Source of the DNA: Candidatus Peribacteraceae bacterium | GTDB lineage: Bacteria; Patescibacteriota; Gracilibacteria; Peribacterales; Peribacteraceae | Length of the DNA stretch: 64,000 bases | NCBI GenBank assembly: GCA_028718905.1 | Contig: JAQUKV010000001.1 | Location: forward strand, 96,429 to 160,428 | Direction: 5' to 3' | Part shown: in pieces, positions 40,305 to 48,035 of the stretch | Layout: each line of letters starts with the position of its first letter | Position numbering within the stretch: the first letter of the stretch is position 1 | The notes under the pieces: generated by a model | Database searches by the model: none | Told to the model about the DNA's origin: nothing | What the model saw: the letters and a program-made list of their open reading frames with translations, nothing else | Program-made: the position numbers and the translations under genes

Positions 40305-41154
40305 GAATATCCGTACGCTCGAGGAGCTGCCTGTCACGCCGGATTTCGCCATCATCTCGAACCCCACACATCTCCATTTGCCCTCCATACGGCAGATGCT
40401 CCCGCTTCGTTGCCCGCTCTTCATCGAAAAGCCGGTGGTGCGGACTGTCGCAGAGGCGGAACAACTCCTCACTCTCCTCCCTGCCGATGCGGTGACGTAT
40501 GTGGCCTGCCATCTGCGGCACCATCCTTGTCTGCAGTTTGTGCGCGAGCAGCTCCTCGCCCGGCGTCCGCAGGTGAACGAAGTCAGTGCGTACTGCGGTT
40601 CCTTCTTGCCCGAATGGGTGCCCGGAAAGGACTGGAAGAAGAGCTTCCGGTTCGATCCGGCACAGAGCGGCGGCGTGCACATGGAATTGATTCACGAGAT
40701 GGATTACATCCACTGGGTCTTCGGCACGCCGGCTGCCGTTTCGGGGACGGTCAGGTCCGTCTCTTCCCTGCACATGCCGGCGCCCTTCGGCTCCGCTCAG
40801 GGCGCCCTGAGCGACGAGTGGAGCAGGGCGGAACGAGGAGTCGAACGGGCGCCGGATTTCGCCCACTATGTGCTGACCTACGACACGTTCGCCGCGACGA
40901 TCACGCTCAATTACTACCGGCGGGATGCGAAACGCACACTGGAAATCGTCTTCGGGGATCAAACCTGGCTGGTGGATTTGCTGCGTTTCACCGTCGAGGC
41001 AAACGGGAAACAGGTGTTCTTCTCTCCCCTGAAAACCCCCGATCTCTATCGTCTGCAGATGGAGTATTTTCTCCGCTGTCTCAAGACCGGCGGGCAACCC
41101 ATGAATTCCGTGCAGGAGGCCTGCGGCGTGCTGCGGGCGGCCCTGCAGGTGTGA
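40174..41154 (+). CDS. Gfo/Idh/MocA-family oxidoreductase
   Basis: 326 residues. NAD(P)-binding start MNILIVGLGSIAKKH, then FAIISNPTHLHLPSI and PLFIEKPVV, with the family Glu-Lys-Pro, and HMELIHEMDYIHWVFG with the catalytic His region. It probably oxidises or reduces a nucleotide-linked sugar. A palindromic repeat at 40778-40853 is read in frame as PAPFGSAQGALSDEWS and following residues. It lies between SSLHM and DFAHYVLTYDTF, so the protein carries about 25 extra residues. CATACT lies 15 nt before the ATG. Confidence 0.88.
   Translation: MNILIVGLGSIAKKHVAALRATETDATIFALRSSPDAEVFENVRNIRTLEELPVTPDFAIISNPTHLHLPSIRQMLPLRCPLFIEKPVVRTVAEAEQLLTLLPADAVTYVACHLRHHPCLQFVREQLLARRPQVNEVSAYCGSFLPEWVPGKDWKKSFRFDPAQSGGVHMELIHEMDYIHWVFGTPAAVSGTVRSVSSLHMPAPFGSAQGALSDEWSRAERGVERAPDFAHYVLTYDTFAATITLNYYRRDAKRTLEIVFGDQTWLVDLLRFTVEANGKQVFFSPLKTPDLYRLQMEYFLRCLKTGGQPMNSVQEACGVLRAALQV
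40778..40853. repeat. In-frame palindromic repeat in the Gfo/Idh gene
   Basis: Starts CGGCGCCCTTCGGCTCCGC, contains GCCCTGAGCGACGAG and ends GAGTCGAACGGGCGCCG. The outer arms are complementary. Same family as the repeats found next to displaced gene ends. Confidence 0.75.
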
Positions 41155-41158
41155 AGTC

Positions 41159-42466
41159 TTACTGAACCGTGTAGCGCAGTTTCCATCCTTCATCTGTTTT
41201 TCCCCACAGGCTGGCATCACGGAAGGAGTCGACGGTCTCGTGGAACTTCTGCTCGTCGATATTGATGTACTCCAGAAAATCTTTGAAATAGCGGGTGGGG
41301 AATTCCCCGCGGAAGCGGTTCACCAGAGCCACTCCCTCCTCGCGCGTGATTTCCTTGTTGCGGATTTCCTGCGAGGCATCCTGTGTCGCCCGGCCGTAAC
41401 CGAATTTGACCAGAGTCGTGTAGTAGAAGAAGTCATCCGTCCGGTCATCCAGGCTGTTGTACTTGCTGTACGTGCCGGGGGTGCGGTCGGGGGCGGCCTC
41501 GAAGCCGCAGTGTTTCACCGCGTAGTAGTATGTTCCCTGCGGGTGCCAGTTTAAGTAGTAGCCGAGGTAGTGGAATTCGGTCTTCTGTTTTGCGACGTCT
41601 TCCGGATCTGCGGGAAAATACGGTTCCAGATCTCCCTTCGAGATGCCGTTCTGCAGATACTCGGCGACCGAAGCTCCGCCGAGATAGATCTCGTCGAGGT
41701 TTTTTCCCTGCAGGAAATCCAGACGGAACCCCTCGCTGTTTTTATCTTCCGCGGAAAATTTGTTCTGATGAATAGAGACGTTGGCGCCGTACTCACCGGG
41801 GCTTTCGCCGTAGAAGATCAGCGGGATATTGAACCGGAGGGCCATCTTCACGGCGAAAGTTTTCTGCCCGAGGATGAACGGCTGGAAGGGATGCAGCAGA
41901 CGCAGGAAGGCATTGCGGGTGAGCATGCGGTGGATTTTTCCGTTGGGGGTGAAGAGGTAGTTGTCGAACCCGCCGACATGGATCCAGTTCTGGAAGTTGT
42001 GAAAGCCGATATCCGTGTACAGGTGCGGGGCCCACGTGACCGTGAGCGGATGCATGTTGTACTTGTACTTCAGGATGTGTGCGGCGTAGCAGCTGTCTTT
42101 TCCGCCGCTGCCCGGGACCAGCACGTCGTATGACCCGTCCGTGCGCCGATACTTCGCGAGGAGATCGAGGAGCTCCTTCTCCCGCTCCAGCCAGTCGATC
42201 GAGCCGTCATATTTCGCTTCGCAGAACCGGCAGGCGCTGCATACGCCCTCCTCGTCGAAATCGATGAACTGATGTTTGAGACGGATGTGGTGCTGGTACT
42301 CGTTGCAGGAGGTCGGCCGGGTATTGGGCATCACGCATTTTTTGCAGAACTTCACTTTCTCCGGCAGGCCGTACTGTCGTTCAGGAAGTTGGCCTGCAGT
42401 GGAAGGGAGGACAGTGGCGGCCTTCGAGATGTGATCCATTGTCTGTGGGGTGGCGGGCTGATTCAT
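41159..42466 (-). CDS. N-acetyl sugar amidotransferase (WbpG/PseA-like)
   Basis: 435 residues. A zinc-type N-terminal part KFCKKCVMPNTRP...CSACRFCEAKYDG precedes the ATP-pyrophosphatase motif VPGSGGKDSCYAAHIL. It belongs to the family (as WbpG of Pseudomonas, PseA/PtmG-type in Campylobacter) that uses ammonia from a HisH/HisF-like pair to turn an acetamido into an acetamidino group on a sugar. HisH- and HisF-like genes lie 1 kb away on the same strand, which supports this role. Confidence 0.93.
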   Translation of the reverse strand: MNQPATPQTMDHISKAATVLPSTAGQLPERQYGLPEKVKFCKKCVMPNTRPTSCNEYQHHIRLKHQFIDFDEEGVCSACRFCEAKYDGSIDWLEREKELLDLLAKYRRTDGSYDVLVPGSGGKDSCYAAHILKYKYNMHPLTVTWAPHLYTDIGFHNFQNWIHVGGFDNYLFTPNGKIHRMLTRNAFLRLLHPFQPFILGQKTFAVKMALRFNIPLIFYGESPGEYGANVSIHQNKFSAEDKNSEGFRLDFLQGKNLDEIYLGGASVAEYLQNGISKGDLEPYFPADPEDVAKQKTEFHYLGYYLNWHPQGTYYYAVKHCGFEAAPDRTPGTYSKYNSLDDRTDDFFYYTTLVKFGYGRATQDASQEIRNKEITREEGVALVNRFRGEFPTRYFKDFLEYINIDEQKFHETVDSFRDASLWGKTDEGWKLRYTVQ

Positions 42467-42572
42467 GTGCCATTCTCCGCCAGATTGAAAGATTGTTCAA
42501 TCGACCGGCGAGGCTTTTTTCTCTTCTCTCTCGGCTGAACCTTCCTTGGGTCCGTTTGTCTGCTTTCCTGTT

Positions 42573-43319
42573 CTATGCACGGATATGCAAAACCAGCGAC
42601 GTATCTTGGATGTGGAACAAAGGCAGCTCATGGCCCAATACATTCAGCGATCGGCTCACGCTCTCGTAGGTCAGGTAGTCGTGCCACAGGATCATTCCCT
42701 TCTTCTGCAGCAGCTGCAGGGCATGACGCGTGTCGTTCCTGACGTATGCCTCATCGTGGCAGCCGTCCACGAACACACAGTCCATTGTTCCTTCGAACGG
42801 AGTGTAATCAAACGCAGCGGAGTCGCCGGAGAGCTGCGTGATCCTTTGCTGCTCCGGCGTGCCGAGAAATTTTGCGCCGGTCACCGGCTTGTCGACGTAG
42901 CGGCGCTCTCCGACAGAGATCGCGATGGCCGTTTTTTCGATGTCTCTCGCGGGCAGGTCGAGCGTATGGATGGCGATCCCGGGCAAATTTTTGGCCAGCA
43001 GATACGAGGTCTGGCCGAGGTATGTGCCGAATTCGAAGAACGCATGCACGTTGTATGCGCGCATGAGGCTCAAGAGGACGTACTCCTCCAGCAGGGAGGT
43101 GTTCCCTTTCGTCGCCTCATACGCCAGCTTGAAGGGCGTGCCGAGTTTCAGCCGCGGATCATTGAGAGGGATGGACGCCACGGGAGAGTTCCTCCGCACA
43201 TCGGTCGTGACGGAGAACTCGAGCGCGTGGGCGGTCAGCTCTTTCAGAAAAGCCGGTCTCCAGACATTGCCGGCCAGCGCGCGGAAACCCGTCCAGACAT
43301 TTTTGCGTGTGATCTTCAT
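42573..43319 (-). CDS. SAM-dependent methyltransferase (Methyltransf_24-like)
   Basis: 248 residues from ATG 43319 (MKITRKN). AFFEFGTYLGQTSYLLAKN is motif I, VFVDGCHDEAYVRNDTRHAL the following Asp/His-containing motif, and GMILWHDY the post-motif, as in the class I group related to capsule or cephalosporin-type methyltransferases. The upstream TATCCT hexamer lies inside the displaced hisH 3' end. It lies between the amidotransferase and hisH genes on the same strand. Confidence 0.85.
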   Translation of the reverse strand: MKITRKNVWTGFRALAGNVWRPAFLKELTAHALEFSVTTDVRRNSPVASIPLNDPRLKLGTPFKLAYEATKGNTSLLEEYVLLSLMRAYNVHAFFEFGTYLGQTSYLLAKNLPGIAIHTLDLPARDIEKTAIAISVGERRYVDKPVTGAKFLGTPEQQRITQLSGDSAAFDYTPFEGTMDCVFVDGCHDEAYVRNDTRHALQLLQKKGMILWHDYLTYESVSRSLNVLGHELPLFHIQDTSLVLHIRA

Positions 43320-43328
43320 GGGCAACGG

Positions 43329-43445
43329 TCAGGATACCATTCCCGTCCGGTGCAATGGCAGGGAATTCCGTGTTTCCCTCCCGCGCGCGAGCGTGACGAA
43401 ATTCTGCAGAATCTTCAGGCCGGCCTCTCCGTTCTTCTCAGGATG
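43329..43445 (-). pseudogene. Displaced second copy of the HisH C-terminus
   Basis: Minus-strand frame of 38 codons beginning HPEKNGEAGLKILQNFVTLA and ending in TGA. It matches the end of the intact gene (HPEKSGEAGLRILRNFVAMA) with mostly synonymous codon changes. It starts immediately at the edge of a palindromic repeat, lacks a start codon, and the promoter-like TATCCT of the next gene lies within it. Confidence 0.85.
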
Positions 43446-43510
43446 CCCGTTCGACTCCGCTCACCCTTCGATTTTACTCAGGGTGACCCTGAGCTTGCCG
43501 AAGGGTCAGG
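43446..43510. repeat. Palindromic repeats between the two hisH 3' ends
   Basis: Two nested members of the family: CACCCTTCGATTTTACTCAGGGTG, then CCCTGAGCTTGCCGAAGGG, plus CCCGTTCGACTCCGCTC at the junction with the displaced codons. Confidence 0.75.
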
Positions 43511-43524
43511 GCACCCCTCTTCCC

Positions 43525-44214
43525 TCATGATTTCTGCGCCATGGCAACGAAGTTTCTCAGTATTCTTAGTCCGGCCTCTCCGCTCTTCTCGGGGTGAAAC
43601 TGACAGCCGACAATCGCGCCCCGGTCGATCACCGAGGCGAACGTGAGTCCTCCATACATTGTTTCCGCCAGCACATGCGGCCGGTCTTTCGGCTGCAGGA
43701 TGTACGAATGAATGAAGTACATGTCCGCGCCGGGTGCCACGCCTTCGAGGACGGTTCCTTTCCATTGATTGCCCCTTTCCTGGCGCTCCGCGCCACCCTC
43801 TCCCGGAGGGGGAGGGTTTATGGAGGGGATTTCTATACTGTTCCAACCCATGTGCGGAGTTTTGGTTCCATGCTCCAGTGGGGGGAAACGCACCACGTTG
43901 CCCGGCAGGAAGCCGAGGCCCTCCCACTCGCCGAATTCGAATCCTTTTTCGAGCAGCAACTGCGCGCCCAGACAGATGCCGAGGATCGGTTTGCCCTTCT
44001 CCGCCGCCATTTTCACTTCGCCGAGCAGATTGCGGATCGTGAGCCCGCGCATGCCCGCCTCGAACGATCCCTGCCCCGGAAGCACGAGTGCGTCGGCTTC
44101 GTGCAGTTCCTTGGGGTCCTCGCTGAGGACCACATCTTCCGCAAAACGTTTCAGCCCTTTGATGGCGCTGAAGATGTTGCCGACACCGTAATCGACGACG
44201 CAGATGCGAGTCAT
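43525..44214 (-). CDS. hisH: HisH-like glutamine amidotransferase of the sugar amidotransferase system
   Basis: 229 residues, class I glutaminase. Cys nucleophile in KPILGICLGAQLL, and His-Glu of the triad in GCQFHPEKSG. It releases ammonia for the HisF-like partner. The context (overlapping HisF-like gene, WbpG-like gene nearby, no other his genes) points to acetamidino-sugar formation, not histidine synthesis. An in-frame palindromic repeat (43771-43817, NPPPPGEGGAERQERGN) lengthens it beyond the usual 200-210 residues. A second C-terminus lies downstream. Confidence 0.9.
   Translation of the reverse strand: MTRICVVDYGVGNIFSAIKGLKRFAEDVVLSEDPKELHEADALVLPGQGSFEAGMRGLTIRNLLGEVKMAAEKGKPILGICLGAQLLLEKGFEFGEWEGLGFLPGNVVRFPPLEHGTKTPHMGWNSIEIPSINPPPPGEGGAERQERGNQWKGTVLEGVAPGADMYFIHSYILQPKDRPHVLAETMYGGLTFASVIDRGAIVGCQFHPEKSGEAGLRILRNFVAMAQKS
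43771..43817. repeat. In-frame palindromic repeat in hisH
   Basis: GGCGCTCCGCGCC and CCCTCTCCCGGAGGGGGAGGG palindromes inside the ORF. Related to the repeats at 5634 and 24065. Confidence 0.7.
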
Positions 44215-44981
44215 GGTTGCGGAGAGTGACGAATCGGAATGTTCTTGGCATGCAAGCCCTGTTTCAACGCTTCAATCGTCCACTCATCGTCGTGCAGGAT
44301 GGAGGCCATGCTCACAGCATCTGCACGTCCTTTCTCAATGGCCTGCACGAGCGACTCTGCATCCCGCGCGCCGCCGTGGATCACCACGGGTACGCCGGCG
44401 AATGCGGTAACGGCCGAGAGGAGCTCCAAGTCGTATCCCTTTCTCGTTCCATCAAAATCCACGGAAGTGAGCAGCACTTCTCCCACGCCCATGTAGAGCG
44501 CACGTTTGATCCACTCGACGGCGTCCAGCCCCGAGTGCTCGCGGCCGCCGTCGGTGTAGGCCTCCCAGCCCCCACCCGGGCGGCGCTTGGCTTCGACCGA
44601 GAGGACGATGCACTGCGAGCCGAACTGCCGCACAGCCTCGGGGAGCAGATTGAGGTTGCGGATCGCATGGGAATTGATGGCGACCTTGTCCGCGCCCGCA
44701 CGGAGAAAATTATTGATGTCATGCAGCGATTGGATGCCGCCTCCCACAGTGAGCGGAATGAAAAGCTCGCTGGCGATCGAACGCATGAGATTAAAATCAG
44801 GGCTTCGTTGGTAGAGCGAGGCGACAATATCCATGGCGATGAGCTCGTCCGCCCCCTGTTCGAAATACTTGCGGGCGAGAGCCGCAGGGTTTCCGATTAC
44901 GCGCAGCCCTTCCAGATGAATACCCTTCACCACGTTGGGGCCCTTGATATCGAGCCGGGAGATGACGCGCACGCTATGCAA
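44211..44981 (-). CDS. hisF: HisF-like cyclase subunit of the sugar amidotransferase system
   Basis: TIM-barrel protein of about 256 residues. VISRLDIKGPNVVKGIHLEG carries the first catalytic-position Asp. IPLTVGGGIQSL and PVVIHGGARD are the two phosphate-binding loops. The second catalytic Asp of true HisF (in IDAKR) is replaced by Glu here (SVEAKR), supporting a different role as an ammonia-delivering partner. The start is uncertain: TTG 44981 lies 7 nt after TACACT, and GTG 44972 is an alternative. Its stop overlaps the hisH start. Confidence 0.88.
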   Translation of the reverse strand: MHSVRVISRLDIKGPNVVKGIHLEGLRVIGNPAALARKYFEQGADELIAMDIVASLYQRSPDFNLMRSIASELFIPLTVGGGIQSLHDINNFLRAGADKVAINSHAIRNLNLLPEAVRQFGSQCIVLSVEAKRRPGGGWEAYTDGGREHSGLDAVEWIKRALYMGVGEVLLTSVDFDGTRKGYDLELLSAVTAFAGVPVVIHGGARDAESLVQAIEKGRADAVSMASILHDDEWTIEALKQGLHAKNIPIRHSPQP

Positions 44982-45098
44982 CGCGCATAGTGTACTAATC
45001 CATGAATGACAAACCTACGGTTTTTCCCTTATGAGCTCTCTTTTCCCCATAACAAGGATGTAGTATAAATTTATCTTCTCTTTTTGATTCCTTCCCCT

Positions 45099-46124
45099 AT
45101 GACCAAGGAGCCGCCTTTCTGCCCATCGGCCTTCATTATCGCCGAAGCGGGCGTGAATCATAATGGCAAAGAAGAACTTGCCCTTCGGTTGATCGATGCC
45201 GCGCAGGAGGCGGGGGCGGATGCCGTGAAATTCCAGCTTTTCGATCCCGATGAGCTGGGCGGAACGGCCCCCCTTGCGGACTATCAGGAACAGAATCAGG
45301 GGGCATGGCGCGACCAGCGCGAAATGCTGGCTTCGCTCACGCTTCCGAGAGAGGCGTACCGGCGCCTTGCCGCGCATGCCCGTGCACGCCGGATCGGGAT
45401 GATTGTGACGCCGTTCGATATCGCCTCGGCCGAATTTCTGATCTCCCTCGGATTGAAAACGCTCAAAATTCCCTCCGGCGAAATCACCAATCATCCTTTT
45501 CTGAAAGAGGTGGCCGCTCTCGGTGCGGATGTCATTCTCTCCACGGGCATGTGCTCCCTCGAGGAAGTTCAGGAAGCCGTCGGCATTTTTCGTTCAGCGG
45601 GCGTGCCTCTCACGCTGCTTCACTGCACCAGTGCGTATCCCGCCCCCTACGATCATGTCCACCTGCGTGCCATGGCGTTCCTTCGCGAGACCTTCGGGTT
45701 ACCCGTCGGGCTTTCGGATCATACGGAGGGTATCGAAGTCGCCATCGCGGCGGCGGCACTGGGGGCATGCGTCATCGAGAAGCACATCACGCTCGATCGT
45801 GCACTTTCGGGCCCCGATCATCGCGCCTCCATCGAACCGGAAGAACTCGCACGTATGATCCGGAGCATCCGGAATGTGGAGGCTGCACTCGGTTCCGCAG
45901 AGAAGGTACGGCAGGTGAGCGAACAGAACGTGGCTGCCGTGGCGCGCCGGAGTGTGGTAGCCGCTTATGATCTCAAGAAAGGACAAGCGCTCACGAAGGA
46001 GATGATCGCCATCCGCAGGCCGGGCACGGGAATCCCGCCCAAATCGCTCGCGGAAGTCATCGGCAAAATCGCCGCACAGGATATTCCGTCCGGCACGCCG
46101 CTCACGTGGGACATGCTGATATGA
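45099..46124 (+). CDS. neuB: Nonulosonic acid synthase (NeuB/LegI-like)
   Basis: 341 residues. It condenses phosphoenolpyruvate with a 2-acetamido sugar to form a nine-carbon sugar acid. The TIM barrel starts FIIAEAGVNHNGKEELALRLIDAAQEAGADAVKFQ. Then LKIPSGEITNHPFL, ILSTGMCSLEEV, LLHCTSAYPAPYDHVHLRAM and VGLSDHTEG follow in the standard order. The C-terminal SAF domain covers about residues 285-341. The context of a hydrolysing epimerase and UDP-GlcNAc dehydratase favours legionaminic- rather than sialic-type substrate. TATAAA lies about 30 nt before the ATG. Confidence 0.93.
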   Translation: MTKEPPFCPSAFIIAEAGVNHNGKEELALRLIDAAQEAGADAVKFQLFDPDELGGTAPLADYQEQNQGAWRDQREMLASLTLPREAYRRLAAHARARRIGMIVTPFDIASAEFLISLGLKTLKIPSGEITNHPFLKEVAALGADVILSTGMCSLEEVQEAVGIFRSAGVPLTLLHCTSAYPAPYDHVHLRAMAFLRETFGLPVGLSDHTEGIEVAIAAAALGACVIEKHITLDRALSGPDHRASIEPEELARMIRSIRNVEAALGSAEKVRQVSEQNVAAVARRSVVAAYDLKKGQALTKEMIAIRRPGTGIPPKSLAEVIGKIAAQDIPSGTPLTWDMLI

Positions 46125-47239
46125 AGAAGATCGTTGCCATCACCGGCACCCGCGCGGATTACGGCATCTATGTTCCGGTGTTCCGTGCCATCGAAGGACA
46201 CACGGATGTGCAGCTCGAAGTGGTCGCGGTCGGCATGCATCTTAAGAAGGAATTCGGTTCGACGATCGAGGAGATCCGCCGTGACGGGTTCACGATCGTT
46301 GCCGAGCTGGATACCCTCTCACTTGCGGATACCAAGGCAGCCATGGCGGAATTCGTCGGGAGGACCACTGTGGAGTGCGGTCGTGTGTTCGCCGAGCGAA
46401 AGCCGGATATCGTGCTGGTTCTCGGAGACCGCGGTGAGCAGCTTGCCGCGACTGTGGCGGCGGTTTACCTCGGTATCCCCGTTGCACAGCTGCATGCGGG
46501 CGAGCGTTCCGGTTCCGTGGATGATCCCGTGCGTCATGCGATCAGCGCGCTTGCGACCATTCACTGCACGTCCACGGAGGAGGACGGAGAGCGGGTGCGC
46601 ACGATGCTCGGCGAGCGGGCGCGACACGTGCACCGCACGGGTGCACCGGCGCTCGATACGATCGCTTCGTTCATGCCGATCCCCAAAGCGGAATTACTTG
46701 CCGATGCAGGGGTGCCGGGAGATCGGCCGCTCCTCCTCTTCATCCAACATCCTGACACGCTCGATCCTCTCACGCCGGCTGCCCAGATCGAACCATCCAT
46801 CCAGGCGCTCGGGTCCTTCGATGGGAACATCATCATCTTCGGCTCGAATGCCGATGCCGGAGGTATGGCCATGAATGCCGCACTCCGGGCATTTGCCAAA
46901 ACGCGGCAGGACGCACGGTTCATCGAGAGTGTTTCGCACGAAACGTACCTCTCGTGGATGGAGGCGGCCGATGTGCTCGTCGGGAATAGTTCGAGCGGTA
47001 TCATCGAGGCGTCGTCGTTCCATCTTCCCGTGGTGAACATCGGCGGCCGGCAGCGGGGGCGCCTGCGTTCGGGAAACGTGCTGGATGTTCCGTACGATGC
47101 CGAGGCCATTCGCAAGGCGATACACGTTGCGCTCGCGGACACGTCTTTCCGCGCGAAGCTGAAGCAGTACGAAAATCTCTACGGCGACGGCAAAGCAGGC
47201 GGCCGGATCGCGGAGATCCTGGCGCAATTTCAACAGTGA
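46121..47239 (+). CDS. neuC: UDP-sugar 2-epimerase, hydrolysing (NeuC/LegG-like)
   Basis: 372 residues. KKIVAITGTRADYGIYVPV is the NeuC-type start. LVLGDRGEQLAATVAAVYLGIPVAQLHAGERSGS and HCTSTEEDGERV give the catalytic His/Glu region, and VGNSSSGIIEASSF the UDP-binding loop. It releases UDP and inverts C2, giving the free sugar used by NeuB. The ATG overlaps the neuB stop (ATGA), so the two are translationally coupled. Confidence 0.92.
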   Translation: MKKIVAITGTRADYGIYVPVFRAIEGHTDVQLEVVAVGMHLKKEFGSTIEEIRRDGFTIVAELDTLSLADTKAAMAEFVGRTTVECGRVFAERKPDIVLVLGDRGEQLAATVAAVYLGIPVAQLHAGERSGSVDDPVRHAISALATIHCTSTEEDGERVRTMLGERARHVHRTGAPALDTIASFMPIPKAELLADAGVPGDRPLLLFIQHPDTLDPLTPAAQIEPSIQALGSFDGNIIIFGSNADAGGMAMNAALRAFAKTRQDARFIESVSHETYLSWMEAADVLVGNSSSGIIEASSFHLPVVNIGGRQRGRLRSGNVLDVPYDAEAIRKAIHVALADTSFRAKLKQYENLYGDGKAGGRIAEILAQFQQ

Positions 47240-47243
47240 ACCT

Positions 47244-47990
47244 TCAGGCGTGCCGCCCGAAGCGAACAGGTGTCCTCTTTCCGTCGATGGTGCGGTAGGC
47301 GGTTTCTTCCGGATCGTTGGTCGTGAGCCCGCGCACGATGCGCTCCCGCAACGCAGGATCCGTGCACGCGTCGAGATCGCGGATACGTTCGATGTCGCCT
47401 TTCGCGTGAGATGTTCCTTCCCCGCTCTGGGGCAGTCGGGGGAGTGACTGGGATTGCAGGAGAGGAATGGCTCGCTCGAAAATACGCTCCTCCGCCTGAA
47501 GCGCTCGTTGGTAGAGCTCATGCGCCGTATCGGTCGGCAGGACTTCGACATGCTCCTGCAGTGCGATATTCCCTGTATCGATACCCTCATCGATCCAGTG
47601 GAGCGTTGCCCCGAAAGGAGTTCCTTCCACGATGGCCCACGTGGGGGTATTCCATCCCCGGTTGAACGGAAGGAAGGCGGGGTGCAGGTTCAGTGTGCCG
47701 ACGCGCGGGAGCGTGAGAATTTCTTTGGGAATGATGTACGGAAAGTGGACGGAGATCAGGTAGTCGGGTTTGAGTGAGCGGAGCAGCTCCACATTCTCCG
47801 GCGAACGGAACGACTTGCCCGAGAGCACAGGGATACCGGAGACGAGTGTTTGCATTTCCTCCTGCGCGCTGGCTCCTGCTCCTTCCGCGATCAGCAACCC
47901 TGCTGGCGTGAGCCCGGCTGTCAGCAGCATGTTCAGACATCGGAGTCCGATCGGACGGTTCGCCGCATAGAGAATGGAAATTGCAGACAT
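47244..47990 (-). CDS. Formyltransferase-like protein (sugar N-formyltransferase candidate)
   Basis: 248 residues with the formyltransferase core. TLNLHPAFLPFNRGWNTPTWAI holds the Asn-x-His catalytic pair, and GATLHWIDEGIDTGNIALQ the catalytic Asp. It is short and lacks the C-terminal tRNA-binding domain of Fmt, so a small-molecule substrate is likely. Its position between NeuC and the DegT aminotransferase suggests N-formylation of an amino-sugar intermediate. An alternative start is ATG 47996. It is convergent with neuC (4 nt apart). Confidence 0.85.
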   Translation of the reverse strand: MSAISILYAANRPIGLRCLNMLLTAGLTPAGLLIAEGAGASAQEEMQTLVSGIPVLSGKSFRSPENVELLRSLKPDYLISVHFPYIIPKEILTLPRVGTLNLHPAFLPFNRGWNTPTWAIVEGTPFGATLHWIDEGIDTGNIALQEHVEVLPTDTAHELYQRALQAEERIFERAIPLLQSQSLPRLPQSGEGTSHAKGDIERIRDLDACTDPALRERIVRGLTTNDPEETAYRTIDGKRTPVRFGRHA

Positions 47991-48020
47991 AATCATTCGC
48001 CTGGTACCCGTACTGCAGAA

Positions 48021-48026
48021 TATAAT
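48021..48026 (+). promoter_or_regulatory. Consensus -10 (TATAAT) of the aminotransferase operon
   Basis: Perfect TATAAT ending 9 nt before the ATG at 48036, so the transcript would be leaderless or nearly so. Confidence 0.55.
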
Positions 48027-48035
48027 TCCGCCGTT

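Noticed and set aside
43525..44981. hisH/hisF as a histidine biosynthesis operon
   Set aside because: No other his genes, a WbpG-like partner nearby, and a changed catalytic residue in the HisF-like protein.
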